DNA of 64,000 nt, from positions 310,001 through 374,000 of the forward strand of contig JAZARR010000172.1 of assembly GCA_037389465.1 (NCBI GenBank), read 5' to 3'. This document shows positions 36,101 through 48,768 of the stretch, piece by piece. The stretch is from Baylisascaris procyonis. Taxonomy: Eukaryota; Nematoda; Chromadorea; Rhabditida; Ascarididae. Below the pieces are notes generated by a model. That model was not told where the DNA came from and made no database searches. It saw only the letters and a program-made list of their open reading frames with translations. A program made the position numbers and the translations under genes. Each line of letters opens with the position of its first letter. The first letter of the stretch is position 1.

Positions 36101-39100
36101 TGAGTGCACCTGTGCACGCAGAATACGGTTCGATCATCCGTCCACTTCGCGACATTTTCAAAAAAAACAAGAAAAATTAATTTCAGGAGCGTGCAAAATT
36201 TTGAAAATTTTTTCTCAAACACAAACCTTTAAACTCTGAATTTTACACCGACATATAGATTTTATAAATGCTGGCTGGAGATTGCAAAAAAGTTCCGTGG
36301 ATTTCATTTTTCAGTTAGAGTATTCTACGCAGTATAGTAACCATATCGCATATCAACCATTCACAATGTATGGAATAGAGTACAAATATGACTTACTGCA
36401 TCCGAGTCCTCCATCCAGTTTACTGAAAATTCGTCTCCTAAACATGGCAGCCCCATATGATTGTCACAGTAGCACGCGAATGAGCTTTCATGAGTGTTGG
36501 CGGCTGTATTCGCGTAGACTAAAATCATCATCCTTTGAAAGCGGTACCTATGAAATACGAAACACTAATTCATATTTTAGGAAATTATTAAAAATTTAAT
36601 TGTACGAGTTTGTGTGAAGTTTTCAGCCGAATTTTTAGAGAAATAATTAAACAATTTTAGTGTTGATTAAATTGAGCAAGATTTTTTCTTGATTATCAAA
36701 TCATGAAAGTTCTCTTTTTTTCGAGAAATAGTCGAATTATTTTCAAACATATTTAATAAAGATTTGTGCTCAATATCCAGGAAACTATGTCCAGAAGAGA
36801 AAAACTTTACCAAAAATAAATTTTATAAAATATTTAAATTTTGTTCATTTTTTGCAACAATTTTTATCCAAATTTTCTCAAATCATTTGACAGACTAATA
36901 GAGTAATGATCTGAAATGGAGATATTGCATGTGAAATTCAGTGAGGCGTATTGTAAAAAAAAGAATGCAAACCGTCAACGTTATCGGGAAATGATTCAAA
37001 CATCGATCCACTTTCACATGCCTCCATATAGAAGACAAGCTGCTTGAAATGTTTTGCTCGATGCATACGAATCAATGTGTTGTTCAAATCAACTACACTC
37101 AGCTAAAAAAAAAAACAATTACAAGTAATTAAAAAGTAAAAAAAAAATTTCCACAATAAGCTGATAGCAAATACGCTTTTGAAGAATTTTTTCCCCACAA
37201 ATTATCGGATTTTCCAACGATAGTCTGTGTTTACACGGATTCGATTTCGCAAAGCTGAGTTTATTTACGCTGCGTAAAAACGTTAAAGAATTTATGATTA
37301 TAACTTAACTTCAAGTTGATTGTTTAATCAAGCATGAATTTCAAGTGGAAATTATCAGTAATTGATATAGCTAACGCATGCCTAATTCAAAAATTTATAA
37401 CAACTATCACATTTCATAATCGCTTCGTTCGTTGAATGAAATGCAGGGTATATTATGCTAATTTATGTGCTCATGAATGATCCCTAAAAGCGAACGCCAA
37501 ATGGACAAAGATGATTCCACAAGTTGCACGGCATGGAGGGATTTAGCTGGTTGATATTTCCAGAAAGGAAGAGAAAAATCTTATTTCCTTTCTCTAATGG
37601 GGTCATGCAATTCTCCCTAGACGCTTGATCTATTTGCTTCATTCCAAGAATCTTTGGATGAATCCTTCTATATTCCATTTAATGCTTTCCATTTCAGTGG
37701 CAAGATCACTAATTTCAGGATTTCATGAAATATTCGCATCTCTATCGCTTTAAATTTGCTACAGCTATTCCACTAAAACAAAAATCGTTTTTCAATTAAG
37801 GCTTATCGATGGTGGCATGGGATGAATTGTGAATTTATGTGCTGGTTGAATGCCTGATCATAAGGCACTTTGAATAAACGCATCTGGTTTTATGAGTTTG
37901 CTTTGTGTTGTGTAACACCATCTGTGAACGCTGTCCAAGAAGGAAATATGTTTTAATACAGTTTATTAATTAACCAGTAGATGACTACCCTCGCTTTTGT
38001 ATGACAGAATTTGTGAGGCAAGATGCTGCTGAAAATTTCATCGATGAGAAATATGGAGGAAAATCTCTTTGCTTTCAAATAGGTCATTTCACCTTCAACT
38101 CCAAATATGCAATCTACACCGTTTGACCGATTATAAATGCTCAACCCTGCATTTGAATTTCATACAGTGAACAAAACAATCAAAAGTTTTCTTTACTTCT
38201 ATCTCAACCTACAGGAGCCTGATGGTCGTATAAACTTCTTGAGCTATATAAACTCAACCTATATGGTAAATTCGAATGCAGAGGTCGAACACCTTCAAAC
38301 GGCTGAATGGCACAGGTTTCCACTATATTTTTGGTCCGAAAAGGACGCCCTAGTCCCTAGACAATGGTCGCCTATGTTTGCCTAGTTATTTCAAGGAATC
38401 CAATTTTCTAAATAAACTTTTACCAATTCGAAAGGAAACCCAATCAGTCCATATCCACCATGGTCGGTAAAATAAACGAAGATATGGTCCTCTGAAGTGC
38501 TTTCAATGACTCGACCATTTCCACCCGTTACACTCGTTTTGTTGCCCTCGAGGATTGCCAGGAAATTCGACTTTGTGACATCATGCCCTTTGTAATCGAT
38601 CTTTACTCCATCATAAACATCCATACCATTCGGTCGGTTGAAAATTTTTCCTGGGTACGGATTGCTGCAACAGTATATTTAAATCAATAAACGAGGAATT
38701 AACTGAGAGGATCCGGCATGATATGCGCTTTTTGCATCTCATTTATGTGGCCAGTCAGTTTCCCAAGTGCCCAACAGGAAATAAAATGTACAGAATGATT
38801 TATGTTTAGCTGATGCAATCGTCAGCACAAATCGTCTACAAAAAATTTGTTTTTCGTGGAAATTCTTTAGCGCTTTCAGATGATTGCAATTCTTCAAAAG
38901 TTACAAGTCAGAGAGCAGTAGAAACGAAAGAATCCCTTTTAAATTTTCCAACAGTAAATTCAGTAATTTGTAAGTTGAAACTATCAGGCTATTAGACACA
39001 TGTATCCTCAGAGGCAGGAAATTACCGTAGCTGGCAATTGCAAATTTACGTTGCAGAATTTGTTTTTAGCAATGCCCGATAGAATGACAGCCATCAGAAA

Positions 39101-41187
39101 GGAGAAGGAGAAATGCAACAACTTATAGTTAAAGAGGAATGATAGAAGATACTGAAGGATGAAAGATTACTGCTTTAGCAGTTGATCACTACAACAGTTT
39201 TTTGCTTTGGGGGCATTAAAGTGCCTATTTTAAATAATCTTACGGTAGTGCATGTATTTGAAACTTTTATGTTAAGAATCAAGTTAATAATGCTTCAAAT
39301 AAGCTTTCATGAACAAGATGCTTCAATGATGCTTCAATAAATTGTTACTGATGAAAATCATATCAAATGCTAGTTAAATTCTGAGTTGAAGTACTCCTAT
39401 TATATTTTCATGCACTCGACATGTGGAAACTGAAATCTTCAAATGAAATTTGAAATTTAATATATTTTGCATCGCTAAACGCTTTTCGCAAAGTATTGTT
39501 TTTTCCCACAAAATCAGATTTTTTCGTGAACGGCAGCAACATATGTAATGAAAATAATTTTGTTCGCAATGTTTGAGATTTGAAAGACTATTTCGAAACA
39601 GATAGGAAAGGAAAACTATTCACTTCCCCCTTCTTGTCATTGCGATGTGTTGGAACATGGCGAACCTCTTGATGGTTGTCTCTTCATTTCTCATTTAATT
39701 TGCATTTCCGTTCAGTTTGATAATCCAATCGGGTTTATTTATTCTCATTTAATATTTCTGTTATTTTGCAAATTTTATGATCAATATTATGCTAAGGATA
39801 TTGCTAAAGAAATTATTGAAAATTTATTGCAGATGATATCTTTAAAGCAATAATAATTAGTTACTTTTCGGCAGAAAATAATTCTCAACGGAAGAAATAT
39901 AAAGATTCTATAGTGGAACATACTTTGAATTATTGGCGATATCATCGTACATCATCGTTATTATTCGTTGTTCAGGAATGCCATGATTCCGCAAAATGTG
40001 ATACGCATGACAGACATCCGCCCGTAAAAAGAAGTTCATAGCATTATTAAAAATGCGATTCATTTTATCGGTATATTTTCATCTCTCACTTCGAATTAAT
40101 GCGCTATACACATAGATGTTTTTTTATTGGAGAGTAAATATACTAGTTGTACTTCTTAAATGTTATTCAATATCATAGCAGCAAATCTTCTAGAAGGCAG
40201 AAATCAACGCTTATTTCTAAATTAATCTGATCATGAAAAGTATAACAGATAAGGTGACATAAAAAGTAATACTAGATGACGTCATATAACAAAGTATCTT
40301 ACATATCAATTCATCTTACATTCATTTGACAAAGATCACTTTAACAATAAGTGCCTCATTATTGAATGCATTTATCTTCAAATTGTAAATAAAACATTCA
40401 AAAAAAAAAAATACTTGATGACGATAATTCTCCCACATGTTTGATCCAGCTACAAGGAGAGCCCATATATGTTGGTGTCGATGCTGTTGTTGATCGATCT
40501 GCACCCTTGAAATTATTGAGGATTACAAGTGTTTTAGATTTGAATATTCGATTACAATTTAATTCTACTAAAATCCATTTGCTTCAATTCATCAATTAAT
40601 TGGTTATGTTATTAATTAACTAGTTAAAATTAGTAATTTATTGACCAAATAAATTAACTTAACGCAATTTTATAATAAAAAAATTGAAACGGATCCAATA
40701 TGTGTAAAAATTTTGTTGCCAAATTAAAGAGTATTCAACTATTTCCATAGTTGAGGAAGTTGGTATAATTTTTATCAGTTTGTTTTCAAGAATAATGCTA
40801 AAATGATCGAAACACATTTAAAAAAGTTTTCATCTTTCTATATGAGTAAAATCAGCAACCATCGACTCTAAACAAGGAGAATTCTTGGACTAGTAATAGG
40901 CATAAAACAGGATGAAAAAAATATGCATTTAGTTTTATAGCACATATTTTTATAAAATTTTGCGATTATAAGACAATACAAATTTCTGAATAAATATTTG
41001 AATGATATTTAAGCATCGTTCAATACTCAACAATTCAAATATAATAAAAAGATGAGAGGGAAGAAGAATTTTAAGTTTCAACTAACCAAGTTCTGAAACG
41101 ATTATGAAATCGATTACGAATTAATCTCGTTTCGATAGCGACTATTAAACTGATCAAAAAGACAGAGTAGAGTTGAAGACTGCGCAT
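33176..41187 (-). CDS. LGMN: Legumain (asparaginyl endopeptidase, peptidase family C13)
   Basis: Legumain is a lysosomal/secreted cysteine protease cleaving after Asn. Exons on the minus strand: 41187-41087, 40505-40415, 40021-39924, 38664-38424, 37102-36973, 36518-36397, 34937-34773, 33974-33849, 33546-33381 and 33345-33176; about 469 residues (human 433). It has a signal peptide ([17 protein letters not shown]) and the mature-domain start [18 protein letters not shown]. Then come [50 protein letters not shown] with catalytic His165, [12 protein letters not shown] with catalytic Cys206, [16 protein letters not shown] and [11 protein letters not shown]. Next are [15 protein letters not shown] and a C-terminal prodomain containing the conserved Cys of QPHCFDIV. 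The human RGD motif is absent (LEGNK). All joins are in phase, but exon 3 lacks an AG acceptor (ACGG|GCG). The last intron would be only 35 nt; the alternative donor two bases later truncates the tail. Confidence 0.95.
35780..35905 (-). repeat. Copy of dispersed TG/TCTG-core repeat (legumain intron)
   Basis: On the minus strand, CATGTCTGCATGCATCTGTA and GTCTGTTTATCTG are followed by GCAGCTAAAATTATGAAATTT, the diverged right box. Confidence 0.45.
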
Positions 41188-43603
41188 TTTTGAACACTGA
41201 CGAAATATGAACAGCTCTTAATTGTCATCGTTGATAACATTTCTTATCTTTTGAGCTTATCACTACACTGTGTTCAGATTACTAAATTGGCAAAATTGTG
41301 GCAGCTTAATTGAGGTGAGCTGAAATATAGAAGAGCGCACACATTAAAAAAACCCATGGAATGATTTGGTTGATCTAATGAAATGCAGGGATGTGTTATT
41401 TAAAAACAATACATGTAATATAACATGAGCATAAAACTATATTTCAATCTATGCATGCTCGTTATGCTAACCGTTGATATGTATATGAATTCTGAAGAGA
41501 CGACAATCTGTAACTATCTGTTTAGCATTGAAGTAAACGCATTCTTGATATAGACAAGCACTAAAGTTTCCTTATTTCTCCAACCGATTACATTTCAAAA
41601 ATGTCTCTGTCTTAACAATATATAATCGGGTATTCTTTGCTTTCAATGACGATTCAGTTCCCCAACTGAGATGTGGATTTGAACATCTTGTGCGATTTGA
41701 ACGATCAGTTATATAGAAATTTTCCATTAGTGCCCCTCACAGCCTCTGGAAATATGCTAAAAACTATATTGGATGCTGAAAATACCAAGTGAAATTGTGG
41801 ATCAAAAAGGCGGAAAAATCTCACTTTTGTGCGAAGTTGAACGGCACTTGCAAAAATTGCTTACGACCATCCATTATTCCTTCGGCGATATTTATGAGAA
41901 GTCTGTGGTACTTCTTTAGATGAGTGATGGTTACTTAAGTTTTCAAGGTTCATATAAGCGTCAATTATACCATAAACTTTCTTCCTCGAATGTCCATAGT
42001 ATGGTTATATGTCCATAGTAAAATGTGTATGACAAATACAGTGCGTACGATACATTTCTTTGTTTATGAGATGAAACCATGGTAGATGCGCACAGACACA
42101 ATGTTATTGTGATGAAGTTTCCGATGGAAACGCATAAAAACAAGCGTTTATTCGTAAGGGCACAACACTTGAGCCATTCTTTATATACACCGTTGAAGAT
42201 TGAAAGAGTTTTCAACAATAATGAAATGCATGCAAATAAAAATATAATTTCGTGAAGTGTTAATGAATCTTTCAATCCTATCGATTCTGCCGAGAAAAAT
42301 CTATAGTTTTATAAAAGTCCATCGTTCTTTAGCTTGCATTATTGTCATGAAATTCATATATCGATACACTAGTGCTTGCTAGCTGCTAGATCGTCTTTCT
42401 AATTAGACGTTCAATTAGCGCAAAAACAAAGGACCGCTTTCCAAAAGATAGAGCTCATTCAGTGCACCTTGCTCGATGTGGTCATCTCTGTATGCTAAAA
42501 CTTCGAAAGTACCGAGTCTTATGTGAGGACTACCACAAATTGGACAGAGCTCACAGACAAATAATCGTCGATCGGGCCAAATTTGAATTTCGCACGCGCG
42601 CAAATTAGGAGTTCGGAATGAACTATGGAAAGGTTAAACAAAGGAGAGAAGAAAGATGGACCTTACTTTAAATAATATGAATAAGGAAATCTTAACTTTT
42701 CTTAATCTTTGAATAAGGCTTTAAGAATAAGAGAATTTATTGCCCTTTGAAGGCATTCATTGCGTAGAGGATGCGTCACAAAAATAGGAAAATAGAAACG
42801 AGAAGTGGTTTGACTCGAAATTCGGATGTTTAATTTTCCCTACGAAGCACTTATCGATTGAGCTATCACTTCTCGCCTCACTTTTATAGAATTGTCACCA
42901 CTGTCACTTCTCAAAGCACTATCAGCACACTGTACAATGATATCTTTTGTGATGTATGGGACGTTTCTAATATAAAGAGCATAGCAACGTCTCGTTCACT
43001 ATCAGAATCTTATGCTAAACATAAAGGCATGAGCGTATCTCGAAAGTTCCTTAACCGTATCAATGAAATTCAAGATAAGACAAAAAGATAAGTGAACAAA
43101 TAAAAATAAATATTACTACGCAATTATTTCGGTAGTTTTTTCAAGTGATTTAAAGTGCTAACCGTAACTCAACAGTTTATAGAACATGTGGAGACAGACG
43201 TATGAAAGCGGCCAATTTACTGTAAGCTTTTTTTGAAATCCTCTCATAGACCATCGATGAGCAGTGGCATCTTAACAGCGAACGAACAAACTTTATTTGC
43301 TAAATGCGCTGCTGGGATATTTTTGCAATATGAGCTCAGGTTTTTTTTTAAATTCTTGAACTTATTTACCGTATCGATTCTCTATGAGAATGTGATAGAA
43401 CACAGTATAAAGTAGAGCGATGAGAACAAGTACTCAACCGTGAAGTAAGGAAAAGTATTCTGCCTTGAATCATAAGAAAATATACAAGTTGGAAAAAAGA
43501 GGAAAGACGATACAGCTATTCTTTAAAATACCGAAAGAATTCTTTCACAGCAATTTTGATCTCTTCAATTAGATTTAGTGAAATGAAAGTATATAAAATA
43601 ATT
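41188..43603. other. Region between legumain start and the small membrane-protein gene, with unassigned open frames
   Basis: The legumain 5' flank lies at the left. Two stretches look more coding-like than background: 42415-42603 (minus, with CELCPICGSP) and 42888-43091 (plus, after acceptor TTTTATAG). Neither could be joined into a gene model. Otherwise nothing is seen. Confidence 0.5.
42888..43091 (+). CDS. Possible terminal exon of an unidentified plus-strand gene
   Basis: After a reasonable splice acceptor (CTTTTATAG) the frame is open for about 67 codons to stop TAA at 43089-43091. It begins IVTTVTSQSTIS, continues through YNDIFCDVWDV and ends in a basic tail (FLNRINEIQDKTKR). AATAAA-like signals follow immediately. 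No ATG start is available before a late internal Met, so an upstream exon would be needed; none could be joined in phase. No family is recognised, and it may be chance. Confidence 0.25.
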   Translation, partial: RIVTTVTSQSTISTLYNDIFCDVWDVSNIKSIATSRSLSESYAKHKGMSVSRKFLNRINEIQDKTKR

Positions 43604-46600
43604 TCAATGAGGGAAATCATGCGATGAGCCATTCTTAAGAACGCCTTTCGGTGTGCCATCTTCATTGAATCGAACTCTATTACGGCTACTCGGTAATGAC
43701 GATGTCGATGATCCATGGTAGAGACCATCATCACGGTATTGTGGTGGATGTGTGCTGAAGACAACCGTACCCATCGGAATTCCAAATCCACCTATAATCA
43801 GTCGGTTATAACCACCGTGAATTAATCATTCCCCGATGATTTATGCGCTTTCCCTCTGGCATTTAGATAGCGTCATTTAGAATCTATGCACCACTTTTGA
43901 CTCTACTTTATTTTTTCACCTTATTAATGCAGATATCCGCCATAAAATATGCATTTTGGATATTGATTATGTACACTGCATAGACGATGGAGACAGAAGG
44001 CTCTATCTAACATCGACGATATAAACGAATCATTGAGCATTACAAATGTGATCATTTTTATTTAGATTACAAAAAAATGCAAGCGAAAATTATTGCGAAC
44101 AGCTGTTTGCCCTTCAGAAAAATGAAATACAGGCGAGCAGCTTCTTGGTAATGCATTCTATTAATCGATAATGTATTAAGTTGATCATTTGAACGTAGTT
44201 GAAAAAAATCCCCATAATAATTCCGTACGGTTATTAGAGCACTGAAATGTTCGTTTTGTTCAGTGAGTATGATGTTCACTATTAAAATTTTGGTCGCTCA
44301 GTTTGAGTGACATAAATCTATTGTCTACAAGTTATGTAAGATGAGCACAGGTATAACCGTTACGTTCTTGACCATCAACCATCGCTAGTTTCTGTCAGGT
44401 TACCTCTGGTACAATTTTTTTAAACCATCTTCGTGGATGAACCGGCTGATAGAAAATGTGGCGCCCTTACCTGCCGCATTTTACAAAAGGCAAGGTACCT
44501 ACGTAATTTTAGGTTGAATCTATTGCTACTGGAAAAAAGAAACACCGCCAAAAAGTTATTGACCAGCCAGCTGGTATAAAACATGCATTTTCAGGTTCAT
44601 TTTTGTTATATTGATGAAGCATGCTTGTATCGATGCGTTCACAAATGGAAAACGTCGTCAATAGATGGAATTGTAGGGAAACATCTAGCGCATGCTGCTC
44701 ATCTAATTATTTATTCAAATAACACACAATATTGACCGTGTTTTATCGATATATGGGTTAAGACTGAATGGTTTAAGACACTAATTTTGTGCTCGTTGTG
44801 ACAACGTTCTCTTTGCACTCATAGAAATCGAAAAAATAGTTTTGGAGAGGTTGTTTGAATGGAACGAGGCAAATTCTTTGCTAATAATGGTATTATATGC
44901 AATGGTCAAACTGAATCATGTCTCATACCTTTTGTAGTCAGGTGAATGCTTCCCTATTTGTAATGTTTTCAAGATATGAGGAGGACATTCATCTCCAAAG
45001 CAGCCTTAACTTCATTTCAAAGTGGCCATCAATTCCTATAAAGGAGCATAAACATGGAAACTTCTGTGTATTGGAGTGACCGTATGAAAGAAGTGATGGA
45101 TGATATGATAAGAGAAAGTAATACGATAAAAACGTTTGTAAACTTCAACATACAGCATAACGGATAGAATCCAGTATCGTTGACTGATTCATAGAGTTGT
45201 GGGTTCCTTCTTCGATGAAGCCAGCAACCATTGCAGAGAAGGCAACAGAAGAACGAACAAAGAATGCTGAGTACAATACTTACTATCAAACCGATCACAA
45301 GCATTGTGTAATCTATCCTGAAAATGCTCACTTTATTGTATTTTAATTCAGCACTTCTTATGAAATGTAAAATATTTTCAATGATGAGACAACAAAGTAA
45401 GGACCATCCTTCTGATCATCAATATCGAAAACTTTGGAAGATGTGGCCGACATGGCAGCTTCATTTTCCCTCCTTTTGACCATAAACGTTCGTTGAAGTT
45501 TAGACTCCGCTCAAATGCACCTACTGATAGAATTTTCCATCATTTATCACTCGCCAACCGAAAATTGGATTCATCGGTGGATGGAAAGTGGAATGTTCAT
45601 ACTGGACATATTTGCAGATGTTCTATAACCACTGAATTTCCATTTTATAACGCTCCAGTCATAGAAAGTCGAATATTTTTTGTGAGATTTTTAACGGCAA
45701 TTAGTCCAATTAAAATGTTGAGCCATTTTTATGCATATCTTAGTTGCTTTTTAATGTTCACTTGAAACTAGTTGCAATTGCGCAATAATATATTTGTATT
45801 AATCGATCCGGATGCAAACCCATATGTAGCCTGGTTCACTTCTCCATTCACTTCCTGTCCTTATCGGGTTGAAGTGAAAATTCAGCAGGTAGCAGAATGT
45901 ATTGAAGGTTTTTAGGCGCCTATAAGGGAATACTGATAGTCTTTCGCTGAGATCTCTTCTTTTGTGATGTAGATTGCAGCTGTGAAATTTCTTCACTCAG
46001 AACTTTTGTAAAGTGCATGACAATTTCCGGCATTTAAATGTCTATAACCTCTGCTAAAGTTAATAATAATCATATGATCTGTGTACTTGTGGTAAGGGAA
46101 ACTTTGCTCACCAAAATTACTGATTTAGTTTAAGTTGGAACCGTTGATTTGTAAGTAGAATTAAGTTGAATTCTAGCTGAAGTAACCGGATAGACACATA
46201 CCGCCTTTGTGCGCTTTGCAAATATGAACTTGCAAACGCGCATGAGCGTGGATCTTTTGCAAGAGATCATCTACGTAGACGGTCGGTTCGGTTAATATAA
46301 ATATATTATTGCGAGTGCTTAAGTTTTTGGCTGATAATTTATGAAAAAGTCTGACGAGTGGGATTATAAAAGCGCATATTGTGCTTTTTTGTCATCCTCT
46401 GTGATTCACCTCAACTTTTTTTGGAAACTTTGTGTTCTAGAGCCGAGAAGAATAGTTGGAACTAGAAAAAGTAAAATGATATTTGTTCACGTACAGATAC
46501 TCATTGGTTCCAACTTTTAAAGCGAAAATGCCATCCATTTATCATTGAATGAGATGATGTCAACTCACTGGTAAGTTGTACCATAGGCAATAAACCTCTC

Positions 46601-48768
46601 GGAACGTGATGGATTGCTGCCCTCTTCAGTGATCACCTCCACTGAATCGTCGACAACTGTTTTGTCTTCGAGTCCACAACAAAAGTAATCCTTAATGAGT
46701 AAAAATATTTCACCGTAGCTTGCAACATTTTTCACTACCTTGCATCTTCATCGGTCATGCCGTGTGATCGAAAATCATTTTCCATATCGATTTGAGTTGT
46801 AATTTGTTGCGCTATTCGTGAACATCAGTTGTTCGCATCGTTTAAATGATGCAACCATTTTTAAAAGGCACAATCGTTATTGAAGTCTCAGAGATGCGCA
46901 AGTGAATTAAATGCATTGTTCCTAGTCTTTATTATATGTATAGTTAGTCGGATATGCGGCTTTCCTTATTTCTATCCTCTTTGCAATTTGCAAGACATTT
47001 GGAAACCCGAAAACCAGAGGTTGTCAAAGCGAAAGGCATCCCCAACAAATATGAGGGCTCTAGGATTCGGCCATTAACGAATGATTCTCCGGGTGTGCAA
47101 ATCATAAACCAAGCTTAGAATTGGAATTTCAGCCAGTTATGCTGTACTTCTCACGTATTAGCTGCAATGAAAATCATATCGTAGACATTGTACTGCAAAG
47201 TTCGCGCACAGGATTTTCTTATATTCGCAAAAATAAAGTGGCGTGAAGCGATGTGTCATCTGCTGTGCGCCTCTACTCGACTGTCTGAGATGACTCTAAT
47301 GTTGGTCTTTAGTGTTGTGTGCTCTAGAAAATATCGGAAAAACGTCCCATTGTTTGATATCGGAACAGACTATCCAACTCTCCTGACTTGATTCGAAACA
47401 TAGCGTACCTTTTAACTACGTCAAATAGTTCAAGTGTTATTGATCTTTTTTAATGCTTCCATCGATTTTGGAGGAAAAACTGGAGCGGTCTTTCCAACCC
47501 AACGAGGTGAACAAATTTCGTCTTTCTGTACTCCCGAAAACCAGCTATCCCTAAGAAAATTCCGGCTGTCTCGATATGCAAATCCCAAAATCAAGAAACG
47601 AAATTTCGGGATCTTTCGAAAAAATTCAGGGACTCCAAACTTGAAAATCTTCGAATGACAGGTTCTCCCAAATCGGGAAAAGCCGAATAAAACTTTCTCG
47701 GCGTTAGCATTAGTATCATCTACCTGTAATATGCATCTGCTTGCAACGTATAACACTTTCAATTGAACTTTTGTGAGGATGAAAGAGAAGGAAAGGAATG
47801 AAATGCAAAGACAATCCTTGTGGACTGTGTCAATGTCAATTTGCTTCTGCCTCCTCTTCCTCCCCTTCCCCTCCGCCTCCGGCTTCCTTTAAGAGCTGGG
47901 CTGAGGTGCAACCCCTTGACTCTCATTCTCCTACACGCTTTTTAATGAGCAACTTATAGAATGCGATTTCTTGAGCGGAACAAAGGGGATTTTTCCAGCG
48001 AACTCATGGTCTGCGGTAGCAATGGCGAAGAATAAAATCCACTTGTTCTATTTTTTTTAAAATTCCACTAACATCTTCGATTTCTTTGTTTCGACTTGAA
48101 AAGTTGTTTGCGGTTTACCGATTGCATTGTGATAATTTATTGATTCGATTGATTTCGCACTAAAATGCGTTCCGATTGCCTTTCGGAATGATCGGACAGC
48201 GACGATCACAAAATCACAAATTAAGCAAAATAAACAAATCAATTGCGTTATGATATTTTGAGAAGTAATGGACTAACGATCGTTGTTCACCACCAAATAT
48301 ATAGGAGCACTTCCCTGACTATTCCCTGACTACGGTTATAGTGTGATCAGATTTGTATGCTGAATTCTTATTGAGGGAAAGAGGAAAGCAATAATTTTGT
48401 ATTGAACTGTATGAAGTGTGCACATTTTTTGGCTGAACAGTTCAGATTGGTTGGTGGAAATTTTAATCCTGCTGCTTCCTAATTTGCATATAAGCATTTC
48501 TTCTTAGCCGAGCAAATTCCCCGCATTCTCCTTTCCCCTCTCTCTCCCCTCATCCAAGAATGCTCGAGTGAGGTCAACGTGAAGAAATTATTCATTTGAA
48601 AAAATGATAAAAATATATTGCATTTACCTCATAATGTGCACCGATACTTTTGCAACATTTGAACGCACATGTTAATCTGAAGCCATTTTGATTTGGTGGA
48701 CATTCAACTTTAGCTTCACTCTCGTCGATCGAGAGAATTATAAACGTTAGCAGTAGCACTGCTAGCAT
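43604..48768 (-). CDS. Small Cys-rich single-pass membrane protein, Shisa/WBP1-like (STMC6 type)
   Basis: Four minus-strand exons with consistent phases: 48768-48628, 46690-46569, 45317-45154 and 43791-43604 (stop TGA 43604-43606); 204 residues. In order: a signal peptide (MLAVLLLTFIILSI); a short cysteine-rich ectodomain with CPPNQNGFRLTCAFKCC, a CC pair and DYFCCGLED, the C-x(n)-C-x3-CC...YxCC pattern of the Shisa/WBP1/VOPP1-type STMC6 proteins; one membrane helix (MLVIGLIVSIVLSILCSFFC) with a Cys-rich juxtamembrane stretch and a basic stop (WLHRRRNPQ); then a Ser/Arg-rich tail with THPPQYRDDG, a PPxY motif that could recruit WW-domain E3 ligases. Such proteins are trafficking or receptor adaptors, but the role here is inference. 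An in-frame Met 16 codons upstream (48816) would spoil the signal peptide. Introns are 1.25-1.9 kb. Confidence 0.62.

Noticed and set aside
36282..36599. 105-codon plus-strand frame
   Set aside because: It is the antisense shadow of legumain exon 6 (36397-36518).
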